DNA from: Gimesia chilikensis
Lineage (GTDB): Bacteria; Planctomycetota; Planctomycetia; Planctomycetales; Planctomycetaceae
Reading direction: 5' to 3'
Assembly: GCF_007744075.1 (NCBI RefSeq)
Contig: NZ_CP036266.1
Span: forward strand, 5,751,748 to 5,815,747
DNA: 64,000 nucleotides
The position numbers and the translations under genes were made by a program. Positions 36,746 to 45,419 of the stretch are shown piece by piece. The notes below the pieces were generated by a model. It was not told the origin of the DNA, made no database searches, and saw only the letters and a list, made by a program, of their open reading frames with translations. Positions within the stretch are counted from its first letter, which is position 1. Each line of letters opens with the position of its first letter.

Positions 36746-38038
36746 ATGCGATTCACACCTTTGTTGTTTCTTACCGTCTGCTGCGGTTTGTTTTTATCGA
36801 CCGCAGAGACTCACGCAGAGACCTGGCCTCAGTTTCGTGGAGCCGATGGCAGCGGGGTCTCTTCCGAAACGAATCTTCCCACAAAGTGGTCGGCTCAGGA
36901 GGGTCTGCTCTGGTCTGTCGATCTCCCCGGTCGTGCGAACTCTTCTCCGGCGATCACAGCGAAACGGGTCGACCTGACAACCAAAACTCCCGATAACGGT
37001 CTCTGGATTCTCTCCTTCGACCGAAAGACCGGTCAGCAGCTGCTGAAAGTCAAAGTCGGCACCGGGGAACTCGCTGCACCGGGTCCCCGCAATCTCTGGG
37101 AACATCGTCACAATGCCGCGACACCAACCCCGATGTCTGATGAAGAAAACATCTGGGCATTCTTTGGTTCCGGGTTGCTGGTCTGCGTCGATGCCGCTTC
37201 CGGGGGAATCGTCTGGCAGAAGGATATGGTCAAAGACTACGGTGCATACGACATCACTTTCGGCATGGGTTCCACTCCCCGCCTGTGGAACAACCTGCTG
37301 ATCGTCACCTGCATGACCAAAGGCCCCTCGTATGTCGTTGCTTTCGATAAAGAAACCGGGAAAGAGGTCTGGAAAGCCAACCGCAAACTTCCTGCAGAGA
37401 AAGACGGTGCAGACGCTTACTCGACACCGACCATTTTTCAGCGAGGTGATCAGACGGAACTGCTGGTTTCCGGTTCCGATCATGTGAATGCCTATGATCC
37501 CGCGACGGGCAAACAACTGTGGATTGCCGGCGGCCTGGATATTCCGAGCCCCTTCGGCCGAATCATCGCGGCACCGGTTGCGAACAAAGAGATGATCATC
37601 GCTACTTCCGGGAACCCCGGTGGAGGCGGATTGGGTTACATCAAAGCCTTCAAGCAGGGTGGCACCGGCGACATCAGCAAGTCGGGCCTGATCTGGAAGT
37701 TTGATACAGCTACCCCCGATGCATCCACGCCCCTGATCATGAATGACAAACTTTATATGGTCAGCCAGAATGGTGTGGCGACCTGCCTGAACCTCAGCGA
37801 TGGGGAACCCGTCTGGAAAAAGCGGGTGAACGGTCAGTACTTCTCGGCTCTGGTTGGTGGAGACAACAAGGTCTACTTCCTGAGCATTGAAGGATTGTGC
37901 ACGGTCATCGATGCTAAGACGGGAGAGGTGATTGCCGAGAACCAGTTGCCCGGCACTTTCTATTCAACTCCCGCCATCAGTGACGGAATCATTTACCTGC
38001 GTTCATTCGATAAGCTGTACGCCATCAAAGGTAAATAA
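36746..38038 (+). CDS. Secreted PQQ-like beta-propeller protein
   Basis: Signal peptide at residues 1-24 (MRFTPLLFLTVCCGLFLSTA), followed by TWPQFRGADGSGVSSETNLP, the standard opening of planctomycete PQQ-binding-like propellers. Repeated blade motifs end in W with K or D contexts (GIVWQKDMVKDYGAYD, GKQLWIAG, GEPVWKKRV). No catalytic site is evident; the propeller may be a scaffold. ATG 36746 has GGAG eight bases upstream; the TTG just before it is less likely. A strong terminator follows. Confidence 0.88.
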   Translation: MRFTPLLFLTVCCGLFLSTAETHAETWPQFRGADGSGVSSETNLPTKWSAQEGLLWSVDLPGRANSSPAITAKRVDLTTKTPDNGLWILSFDRKTGQQLLKVKVGTGELAAPGPRNLWEHRHNAATPTPMSDEENIWAFFGSGLLVCVDAASGGIVWQKDMVKDYGAYDITFGMGSTPRLWNNLLIVTCMTKGPSYVVAFDKETGKEVWKANRKLPAEKDGADAYSTPTIFQRGDQTELLVSGSDHVNAYDPATGKQLWIAGGLDIPSPFGRIIAAPVANKEMIIATSGNPGGGGLGYIKAFKQGGTGDISKSGLIWKFDTATPDASTPLIMNDKLYMVSQNGVATCLNLSDGEPVWKKRVNGQYFSALVGGDNKVYFLSIEGLCTVIDAKTGEVIAENQLPGTFYSTPAISDGIIYLRSFDKLYAIKGK

Positions 38039-38060
38039 ATCTTTTCAGCAGTACGCAAAA

Positions 38061-38101
38061 CAGCCCTCCCGGCGTGATCCGCCTGGAGGGCTGTTTTCTT
38101 T
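38061..38101 (+). terminator. Intrinsic terminator after the PQQ-propeller gene
   Basis: CAGCCCTCC (38061-38069) pairs with GGAGGGCTG (38085-38093); an inner GGCG/CGCC stem extends it, and TTTTCTTTT follows. It lies 23 bases after the stop. Confidence 0.92.
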
Positions 38102-38146
38102 TGGTCTGCGCATTACCGCTGCCGCGTCACCGCGAGTTACCTGAGA

Positions 38147-39574
38147 TCAGGCACGCCCCGCCAGTTCCGGAATCGCCTGGCCATGCATGACGATCGGCGT
38201 AGGACGACCGGAGAAATCGGGCAGGAAGGTATTTGCATAATCAATACCGAGGTGTGAATAGATGGTCGCCAGGAAATCGTGAGGTCCGACGGCGCGGGCA
38301 ATTGGTCCTTCCCCTTTGGCATCTGTGGCACCAATGATCTGGCCAGTCTGAATGTTTCCGCCGGCAAAGAGCATCGAATTCGCGTTGGGCCAGTGATCGC
38401 GACCGGGTTGTGTCGTGCCGGCACTGCCGCTGCCGATGCCGCCCCCGGTACTTTTCGAGTAGGAGATGCGCGGGGTTCGTCCGAATTCTCCGCCGACAAT
38501 TACGAGTACCCGTTTATCGAGTCCACGAGCATAGATGTCTTCAATCAGAGCGGTTACAGCCTGGTCGAAGAATGGTGCCCGGTATTTAATTGCATCGAAC
38601 ACGTGGTGATTGACCGCATGGTCGTCCCAGTTGGAAACGCGTCCGCACAGAGGCCCGGAAAGCTCGGTTGTGATAATTTCCACACCCGCTTCCACCAGGC
38701 GACGGGCCATCAGACACTGTTGTCCCCATTGATGCATTCCGTATCGGTCACGAATGTGTTGAGGTTCCTGTGTCAGATCGAATGCCTGGGCCGCCTGTTT
38801 GCTGGTCAGCAGGTTCGTTGCCTGGGCTTCGAACTGATCCATGGCCTGCATGGCTCCTTCCAGGTCGAGGTCTCGACGCAGCTGGTCAAACTGTTGTCGC
38901 AGACTGATTCGCTTCGCCAGTCGTTCGGACTGCTGGGCATCTGACAGACCAATGTTGGGAACCTTGAATTCAGGTTTGCTGGGATCCCCTTGAATCTGGA
39001 ACGGGCCGGCTCCAGGTCCCAGGTAGGTGGGGCCGGCAATCTGGAAGCTGTCGTAGTTTGTTATCGCATTCACGCCCACATAGTTGGGCAGTACTTTATT
39101 CGGATCCCGGCGGAGAAAGTTGGCGACCGACATCCAGTCGGGCAGCTTGGGTTTGCGTTTATCGACGCGATCGGGATCGCCTCCCAGAACCTGCAATGAC
39201 CCAGCGGGATGACCGCCGCCTGTATGGGTAATAGACCGCAGCACGGTGAATTTGTCGGAGATTTGTGCACAACGGGGGAGCAGTTCGCTCAGATACAGGC
39301 CTTCGGTTTTTGTCGCGATCGGCGAATAGGGACCACGATAATCGGAGGGGGCTTCCGGCTTGGGATCGAATGTATCCAGATGACTCACACCACCGCGGCA
39401 CCAGACCAGAATGATGGCAGTTCGTTCTTTATTACCGGCTGGTGCTGCTGCACTGGCTGCCTGAGCCGCCTGTAACTGGTAGAGTGCCGGTAACGACAGG
39501 CCTCCCAGCCCCAGCTTGAGAAACTCACGTCGTGAACCTGTTTCGGCCTGATTTAGCGACGATTTCTGCTTCAT
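38147..39574 (-). CDS. DUF1501 family secreted protein (second copy in the window)
   Basis: Same family as the gene at 2612-3955. ATG 39574 begins MKQKSSLNQAETGSRREFLK and reads on into a twin-arginine leader (GSRREFLKLGLGGLSLP), so Tat export is likely. Landmarks are IILVWCRGGVSHLDTFDPKP near the start, DKFTVLRSITHTGGGHP, and VIVGGEFGRTPRIS with GRDHWPNANSM late. Cysteine replaces the more usual Pro or Leu in VWCRGG. The active role of the family is unknown. In-frame residues before 39574 do not look like a signal. It converges with the PQQ gene. Confidence 0.85.
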   Translation of the reverse strand: MKQKSSLNQAETGSRREFLKLGLGGLSLPALYQLQAAQAASAAAPAGNKERTAIILVWCRGGVSHLDTFDPKPEAPSDYRGPYSPIATKTEGLYLSELLPRCAQISDKFTVLRSITHTGGGHPAGSLQVLGGDPDRVDKRKPKLPDWMSVANFLRRDPNKVLPNYVGVNAITNYDSFQIAGPTYLGPGAGPFQIQGDPSKPEFKVPNIGLSDAQQSERLAKRISLRQQFDQLRRDLDLEGAMQAMDQFEAQATNLLTSKQAAQAFDLTQEPQHIRDRYGMHQWGQQCLMARRLVEAGVEIITTELSGPLCGRVSNWDDHAVNHHVFDAIKYRAPFFDQAVTALIEDIYARGLDKRVLVIVGGEFGRTPRISYSKSTGGGIGSGSAGTTQPGRDHWPNANSMLFAGGNIQTGQIIGATDAKGEGPIARAVGPHDFLATIYSHLGIDYANTFLPDFSGRPTPIVMHGQAIPELAGRA

Positions 39575-39754
39575 TCCCGATACCATTAAAATGGAGTCTG
39601 ATCTACTTGTGAGGTGGAGCACACCCCTCAAATCAGAGATCTGTTATGAGTAGTATACCACGGCCCCTCCCGAAATGTCTAACTATTCAGATATCGGCTG
39701 TTGAAACGCGGTTTCTAAAACAGGACAAAGTCCCCCGATTCAGAAGTTGTTATG

Positions 39755-39797
39755 AGGGAAAAAATAAGCCGCGTCAGCAATCTGACGCGGCGTTTCT
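39755..39797 (-). terminator. Intrinsic terminator for the small lipoprotein gene
   Basis: GCCGCGTCAG and CTGACGCGGC form a perfect 10-bp stem around a four-base loop. A U-rich tail follows on the minus strand. It lies about 20 bases after the stop of the gene at 39814. Confidence 0.9.
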
Positions 39798-39813
39798 TGA
39801 GGGGACAATGCTT

Positions 39814-40137
39814 CTAGAGCTTATCCGCCATTCCTTTCGCGATTTTTTTGGTTGCAGCCGGCGAGGAGGCCGCTTCCAGTTTTTCCAGGTCGGAAAGCAG
39901 TTGATCTGCCTTGGCAGAATCCGTTTTTTTCAACTCTTCCAGTGTTTCCCGGAAGCCCATGGCTGCACTTCCCATTTCTCCGGACTGGGCAATGGACTCC
40001 AGTGAAGCTTTCATGTCATCGGTGGAGGTGACATTGTTCCTCTCGGTCGCAGCGTTCTCTGCATCTCCGCCGCCCCCTCCTCCACAGCCGGTACAGATCA
40101 CAGCCAGTAAAATTAACAGGACAGAAAGCGTTTTCAT
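39814..40137 (-). CDS. Small predicted lipoprotein, 107 aa
   Basis: Residues 1-17 form a lipoprotein signal (MKTLSVLLILLAVICTGC) ending at a lipobox cysteine, then a run of glycines (GGGGGGD). The remainder is helical and charged, with FRETLEELKKTDSAKADQLL and SDLEKLEAASSPAATKKIAK. No family is recognised. It is a single gene with its own terminator, between the DUF1501 and DUF1559 genes. Confidence 0.8.
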   Translation of the reverse strand: MKTLSVLLILLAVICTGCGGGGGGDAENAATERNNVTSTDDMKASLESIAQSGEMGSAAMGFRETLEELKKTDSAKADQLLSDLEKLEAASSPAATKKIAKGMADKL

Positions 40138-40230
40138 GATCGATTCCTTTAGCGCGTATCAATTCGAAATGTGATGTCTATCAGAGTGCTCTTCCAAGCA
40201 GGCATGCGGAGCAGAAGAGCGGTCAGGAAA

Positions 40231-40272
40231 TGAAAAGAGAGCGAAACTCGACAGGGTGAGAATCGCTCTCTT
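40231..40272 (-). terminator. Probable intrinsic terminator for the DUF1559 gene
   Basis: AAGAGAGCGA (40235-40244) and TCGCTCTCTT (40263-40272) form a 10-bp stem with an 18-base loop. On the minus strand the stem ends in a TTTTCATTT tail, 31 bases past the stop. Confidence 0.7.
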
Positions 40273-40302
40273 GTAGTAACTCATCAACTCAGTTGAATGG
40301 GC

Positions 40303-41301
40303 TTACCATTCACCAATTGTCTCGCCACCGATGGCGGAACCGAGATGTTGCCAGACGTTGATGTCAATGTTATTGCTGGCAAAGCGGACGGAACCATCGG
40401 CCAGCAGCACATGCGCGCCACCGGTGTGGCGACTGCGAGCCGACCAGACTCCGGCTGAATCGTACCAGCCACAACCACTACAGGGGTGGGCATCCGGATT
40501 CGGCGAGTTTGGTGGGTTCAGCGTATTGAAGACAGTCTGTCCCCCAACGCCATTCATCCATTCACGGTTAACGTGACTGTGAGTGTTGCTGGTCCCGGTC
40601 AGAGCCTGGGTCCCGTAAGCATCCAGTGCCGCTTTGGTGGCATAAGAATCAGCAAAGCCACTGGGAAACGCCTGCGCACGAACGAGGTCTGTGTGCAGAT
40701 CAAATTTTCCACTGTTGTTGTCACCCACGGTACGTTCGCCGGCAGCGATCGTGTTGGATGTACCATCCAGAATATCGCTGATGCGAGTTGGCTTGCTGAA
40801 GTTAAACACACCAACCTGATGTGCGACACCAACACGCCACCACTTGGAAGGACCGGCACTCACACAGTAGTTGTTCCCTGGATCGCCACCAGCCCACTTG
40901 AGGTCTGAAGGACACAGGAAGGCAGGAATCCGTGTGTTCTGCACTGTAGTGTTAGGAGCTTCATCGTAGCGGAGGCTCCAGTTGATTTGGTTATAGATAT
41001 TAGCCTGGTCCATGTAAGGCAGCATCAGTGCCTGAGCACTCATCGCACGCCAGGCACACCCACCCGTACAGGAATCGCGAACGGAAGGTGCATTTGCAAT
41101 CGGAAACATACCATGAGCATCATGGTAATTGTGCATGGCCAACCCGAGCTGCTTCAGGTTGTTCTTACATGTAGATCGGCGGGCTGCTTCACGTGCCTGC
41201 TGTACTGCGGGTAGCAGCAGTGCAATCAGAATTGCAATAATGGCAATCACCACCAGCAACTCAATGAGTGTAAAACCTCGACGCCACGCTAAGCGCTTCA
41301 T
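40303..41301 (-). CDS. DUF1559 (type II pseudopilin-like) protein
   Basis: Planctomycete DUF1559 family. The N-terminus is a prepilin leader ([20 protein letters not shown]) with cleavage expected before Phe in GFTLIELL, then a long hydrophobic helix. The diagnostic [20 protein letters not shown] and [14 protein letters not shown] follow. The end carries the H-x9-DG signature in [18 protein letters not shown]. At 332 residues it is normal in length. ATG 41301 follows GGGAGAG. The family's role is unknown; planctomycetes have many copies. Confidence 0.95.
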   Translation of the reverse strand: MKRLAWRRGFTLIELLVVIAIIAILIALLLPAVQQAREAARRSTCKNNLKQLGLAMHNYHDAHGMFPIANAPSVRDSCTGGCAWRAMSAQALMLPYMDQANIYNQINWSLRYDEAPNTTVQNTRIPAFLCPSDLKWAGGDPGNNYCVSAGPSKWWRVGVAHQVGVFNFSKPTRISDILDGTSNTIAAGERTVGDNNSGKFDLHTDLVRAQAFPSGFADSYATKAALDAYGTQALTGTSNTHSHVNREWMNGVGGQTVFNTLNPPNSPNPDAHPCSGCGWYDSAGVWSARSRHTGGAHVLLADGSVRFASNNIDINVWQHLGSAIGGETIGEW

Positions 41302-41495
41302 AATACTCTCCCTCTTTATTCACCAAAAGATAATAAAATGATAACTCGCAGATGATGGAACTCTTCTTCAAAACTCGGCCCCACTACTGCATTTACTTCA
41401 CCAATTCGAGCACATCTCTATCATAGCAGTAAAAATGAGTTTATATCAAACCGTTTTCACTGGTTTGAGACATCAATTGACGAATAGATACTTAA

Positions 41496-43196
41496 CTACT
41501 CTATCAAATTGTACATTTGATTTAAGGAGGTGATACTTTGCACTTCGTCTACCTTGCCCGATGGCCAGTAGACTGTGACACCCTGTAACTCCGCTCCCTC
41601 AGGGAGTCCTGCATGCACCGTGTAAGCACTTTGAGAGAGATAACTTCCTCCCCCTGTCACATACCGGAATATCTCTCCCTGTGTCGTATGAAAGACGACT
41701 GTCGTTCCAATCGCATTTCGATTGGTTTTAGTGCCGATCAAACGAATTTGAACCCAACTTCCTTTCGATTCAGAGCAGTTTTTCAGTATCGCGGCTCGTT
41801 CATTGCAATTAGCAAACACCACATCGAGATCACCATCGTTGTCGAGGTCACCGGTGGCCAACCCGCGACCATAGTGTTGTTGTCCCAGATAGGCTGATTT
41901 CGGAAACGATAAGCTATGAAATTTTGCCTGTTGATTCTCTAGCAACAGAGGTAACTGGCGCACGGTAGCATGCTGGGGAAAATGGATGGCGTGGCCGTTG
42001 GAAACCACGATGTCTTCATCACCGTCGGAATCAAAATCACCGAACCGGGTACCGAATCCGACAAACAGATTTCCAATTGAATTCACACCCGTTTCCCGGC
42101 TGGCATACAGGAACTGCCCTGCCCCGATGTTTTTATACAGCGCAAATGCTTCCGACTCATAGTTCGCCACCCAGAGATCGGGTTTTCCGTCGCCGTTGTA
42201 ATCTCCCAGATCGACGCCCATACTCCCATTCGCGACCGCCTGATCATCTACGGCCACGCCCCGGCTCAATGCCGACTCCTCAAGTTTTCCCTCTCCGTCA
42301 TTGAGATAGAGGAAGTTATCGGTGGTATCGTTGCCAACATAAATGTCGGTATCCTGATCGAGATCGACATCCCCCAGGATCACTCCCAGCCCTTTGCCTT
42401 TGGGTACCAGCGCCGCTTCCCGACTGGCATCGCGGAACGTGCCGTCACCGTTGCTGTAGAACACAATATCGTCCACCCCGTTAAACCGTCGCGGAGGACA
42501 GACATCGCGCGTTCCGGAGGATGACGCGCACGAGGGATGATTTTCAATTGACCAGTCGACGTAATGCGCCACGTACAAATCAACGGCCCCATCACCATTG
42601 AGATCTCCCCAACCTGCAGAGGAACTCCAGTGGGGATCGATTAAGCCTGACTCTTGCGATACTTCCTCAAATGTTCCATCTCCGAGATTATGCCAGCACA
42701 AGATTCCGCCGTATCCGGTCACAACCAGATCCGGAAAACCATCATTGTCGAAATCTGCGACCGTACAGCCATGTGAGTAATACGGGCTGGCACCAATACC
42801 GGCAGGAGTGGTCTGGTTCTGATACGTCCCGTCTGCAAGCTGTCGGTAGAGCACGGAAGGCAACCCTTGCGGCGGCTGATCTTTGAAAAGTGTTCCCCCT
42901 CCCGGAAAGAACAGATCGAGACGGCCATCCAGATCATAGTCCCAGAGGGCAACTCCGCCTCCGATAGATTCCAGAATCGACAGGTTCCCGGATTCTTCAT
43001 CGTTGCGGTACTTAAAGTCGACGCCCGTCTGATCTGTGATTTCTTCAAAGCAAATTGACGATGCAACAGGCGCAGAAGATTCCTGCTCGGTGGATACTGT
43101 CTCGACCGTTTGCTCTGAAGTACAACTACTCAGAAGCAGGCAGAGCGGAACAATGAACAAACGAAGCTGCTGAATGGGAACACCTCGTAAAGACAA
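41496..43196 (-). CDS. FG-GAP/VCBS repeat lipoprotein with C-terminal ASPIC/UnbV domain
   Basis: Surface or periplasmic propeller protein. The N-terminus is a lipoprotein signal with lipobox LLLSSC near residue 24; translation seems to begin at TTG 43196, with no ATG before the signal. Calcium-binding-type repeats recur throughout: DYDLDGRLDLFFPGGG, DFDNDGFPDLVVTGYGG, DLNGDGAVDLYVAHY, DVDLDQDTDIYVGNDT, DYNGDGKPDLWVANY. The ASPIC/UnbV-like end has WVQIRLIGTKTNRNAIGT and GLPEGAELQGVTVYWPSGK. Function is unknown. It lies 38 bases after the TPR gene on the same strand, so they are probably co-transcribed. Confidence 0.9.
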   Translation of the reverse strand: MSLRGVPIQQLRLFIVPLCLLLSSCTSEQTVETVSTEQESSAPVASSICFEEITDQTGVDFKYRNDEESGNLSILESIGGGVALWDYDLDGRLDLFFPGGGTLFKDQPPQGLPSVLYRQLADGTYQNQTTPAGIGASPYYSHGCTVADFDNDGFPDLVVTGYGGILCWHNLGDGTFEEVSQESGLIDPHWSSSAGWGDLNGDGAVDLYVAHYVDWSIENHPSCASSSGTRDVCPPRRFNGVDDIVFYSNGDGTFRDASREAALVPKGKGLGVILGDVDLDQDTDIYVGNDTTDNFLYLNDGEGKLEESALSRGVAVDDQAVANGSMGVDLGDYNGDGKPDLWVANYESEAFALYKNIGAGQFLYASRETGVNSIGNLFVGFGTRFGDFDSDGDEDIVVSNGHAIHFPQHATVRQLPLLLENQQAKFHSLSFPKSAYLGQQHYGRGLATGDLDNDGDLDVVFANCNERAAILKNCSESKGSWVQIRLIGTKTNRNAIGTTVVFHTTQGEIFRYVTGGGSYLSQSAYTVHAGLPEGAELQGVTVYWPSGKVDEVQSITSLNQMYNLIE

Positions 43197-43234
43197 CTGA
43201 TAATGCTGGATAGAGGATAAATCTAACGGGAAAT

Positions 43235-44554
43235 TTATTGAGTGGCAGACGAATCAGGCGGGGTTTGCTGTTTGTCGTAGTAGTCAGTCAGAGTCTGTTT
43301 CGCCAACTGATTTTCTGGATCGTAATAGAGGGCGTTTTTAAGCCAGACGATACCCTGATCTTCTGAAATGTATTCTAAAAAAATCGTGCCGATCTCCGCA
43401 CGCAGTTCTGCATTCTCGAGATCCTGTTGCAGCTGATAGAAGCATTCATCCAGCCGTTTCACCGCCTGCTGGGTCTCTTCGACAATTTTGAGTTGATCCT
43501 GTGCCTCTTCCAGCTTCCCCTGACCACGCAGGGCGTTCGCCAGGGCCAGCCGGGCTTTGCGATCTTTAGGATTACGCTCAAGTGCTTCCTGCAGATGAGC
43601 CAGAGCCTGTTCGTAATTCCCTGCAGCCAGCTCAAGCTGTCCCTGTTCCCGAGGAATGGCACTCTGGGCTTCGTAAGCGGGATCGCCGACGCGCTGAAAA
43701 TCTTTCTGCATCCGGGCTTCTGATATCGCCTGTGCTTTTGCCAGCATTTCGCGTGCCTCATCTACTTCCTGCTGCATCCGTAAGCAGATCGCAGTACCGA
43801 CAAGTGCTGCCGCGTGATCCGGCTGAAGTTCTGTGATGCTACGGTAGTTATCCAGCGCCGCTTCCACCTGATTTTGCGTCAGTCTGATTCGGGCCAGATT
43901 GTAAGCGGAAGGAATATGTTCCGGATCCAGTTTCAATGCCGATTCAAATTCGGTAACGGCCTGATTCCAGTCCCCTTCATGTTCCAGAATCCGTCCGCGA
44001 TAATAATGCGGAAGAGGATCTTCGGGAAAATCGGCCTGCCAGACTTCGAGAACCCGTTTGGCATCATGAAAACGATAATTGAGCACGCAGCTGTTGACAA
44101 ACGTCTCACAAATATCGGGGGCCCTTCCCCGTGGATCAATCAACATGTCTGCCAGATGCTGTTCCAGGTTTTGCAGATCACCAACCTGGGCTTCAACCAG
44201 CCACTGCTCCCGTTGCAGATCTTCCGTATTGCCGGTTAACTGATACAGTTTCGTCAAGTCTTTCACCGCAGACTCAATCTGACTGGAACGGCGATGGACA
44301 CGCGCCATGATCAACAGGGTCTCTGGATTTTGAGTATCCGCTTCATAAGCGCGGGTAATCCACTGTAAGGCAGCTTCTGCGTGACGGTCTGCCAGCTGGC
44401 TCTCCGCCTGCCACTGACAAAAATTAATCCAGGCAGTCTTTCCCCAGAACACTCCGATCACTGTCAGCACAATCAATGCAGCCAGAACCTTAACCACCCG
44501 TCTGCGGGAGACGGAGGGCTCGCTGATTTCAGATTGGACCTCTGGAGCTGCCAT
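43235..44554 (-). CDS. Membrane-anchored TPR protein
   Basis: One membrane segment at about residues 18-40 (VVKVLAALIVLTVIGVFWG) with a short cytosolic N-terminus, so the TPR part (residues about 45-425) would face the periplasm. TPR units include HAEAALQWITRAYEADTQNP, GDWNQAVTEFESALKLDPEH and GNYEQALAHLQEALERNPKD. The start is ATG 44554. Its partner downstream is the ASPIC/UnbV lipoprotein, and this pairing of TPR and ASPIC/UnbV proteins is common in planctomycetes. No catalytic motif is seen. Confidence 0.88.
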   Translation of the reverse strand: MAAPEVQSEISEPSVSRRRVVKVLAALIVLTVIGVFWGKTAWINFCQWQAESQLADRHAEAALQWITRAYEADTQNPETLLIMARVHRRSSQIESAVKDLTKLYQLTGNTEDLQREQWLVEAQVGDLQNLEQHLADMLIDPRGRAPDICETFVNSCVLNYRFHDAKRVLEVWQADFPEDPLPHYYRGRILEHEGDWNQAVTEFESALKLDPEHIPSAYNLARIRLTQNQVEAALDNYRSITELQPDHAAALVGTAICLRMQQEVDEAREMLAKAQAISEARMQKDFQRVGDPAYEAQSAIPREQGQLELAAGNYEQALAHLQEALERNPKDRKARLALANALRGQGKLEEAQDQLKIVEETQQAVKRLDECFYQLQQDLENAELRAEIGTIFLEYISEDQGIVWLKNALYYDPENQLAKQTLTDYYDKQQTPPDSSATQ

Positions 44555-44730
44555 GAATATTCGCCAGTGAGATGCGCATCGCTGGAATACCTGGATTAAG
44601 TGAATGACTTCCTGAAAGCAAGAAGTCTCTCACACAGATTGACTCTGATTCGATTATAGCAGCATTCCTGAATCGTTGTCGAACCTGTTTCAAGCACAGA
44701 AGATAAATACTTCTCTCTCGAATTGAGGTA

Positions 44731-44765
44731 ATAAAAAACGCCGCGTCAGTTTACCAACGCGGCGT
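44731..44765 (-). terminator. Intrinsic terminator of the metal efflux operon
   Basis: ACGCCGCGT (44738-44746) and ACGCGGCGT (44757-44765) form a nine-pair stem with a ten-base loop. A U-run follows on the minus strand, 27 bases past the last gene of the operon. Confidence 0.9.
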
Positions 44766-44791
44766 CACCTGTTCAGTTTAAACGAATTCGA

Positions 44792-45349
44792 TCAGTGGGC
44801 GTGTTTCTCGCCATGTTCGTGGTCGTGGTCATGATCGTGAGCAGAGATTTCTCCCGTGTACGATTTGCCGTCGATCTCAAGAACCAGACGAGCCGTGGTA
44901 TCTTTCTCGTGCAGCAGATCTCCCAGGGCCTTCTCTTTCAGTACAAACCGTGACGATTCCCCCTGGGGATCGGATTCTTCAGGTGCAGCGGTCAGTGTGA
45001 ACTGCGACCCTTTGCCGTCATGCTTGACGTTCACGAGAATGCTTTCCGCTTTAATCGGAACATTCTTTTTCGCGGCACCATCCAGAATATAGACCGTGAT
45101 CGCACCACTCTTTTCGTCGTGAACCAGTTCGCCATGATAGGCTTCTTTTCCGAGTTCGATCAACGAGCCATGATGCGGGCCTTCGGAAGGATGTTCGTGC
45201 CCATGATCGTGATCGTCCATCTCTTTATCTTCATGCGCCGTTTCGTCGAAGGTCTTGGTGTTCTGATCACTTTGATTCTGACATCCCACCAGGGCCAGTC
45301 CGAGTACACAGCACAATACCGTCAGCCAGTTCGCTTTGCGAATTTTCAT
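44792..45349 (-). CDS. Histidine-rich lipoprotein of the metal efflux operon
   Basis: Lipoprotein signal with lipobox LALVGC at about residue 23. A His/Asp/Glu-rich segment (MDDHDHGHEHPSEGPHHGS) follows, then a beta-rich region of about 110 residues, and the protein ends in HDHDHDHEHGEKHAH. Such clusters bind transition metals. ATG 45349 has AAAGGAT seven bases upstream. It is the last gene before the terminator, 70 bases after the RND pump. It may be a periplasmic metal sink or donor; no family was recognised. Confidence 0.8.
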   Translation of the reverse strand: MKIRKANWLTVLCCVLGLALVGCQNQSDQNTKTFDETAHEDKEMDDHDHGHEHPSEGPHHGSLIELGKEAYHGELVHDEKSGAITVYILDGAAKKNVPIKAESILVNVKHDGKGSQFTLTAAPEESDPQGESSRFVLKEKALGDLLHEKDTTARLVLEIDGKSYTGEISAHDHDHDHEHGEKHAH

Positions 45350-45419
45350 TTTACAATCCTTTTCATTTAATTGATTAAGTTACAATTGTCAGTTTTGTCT
45401 ATCGTTATTCATTCTGTTT

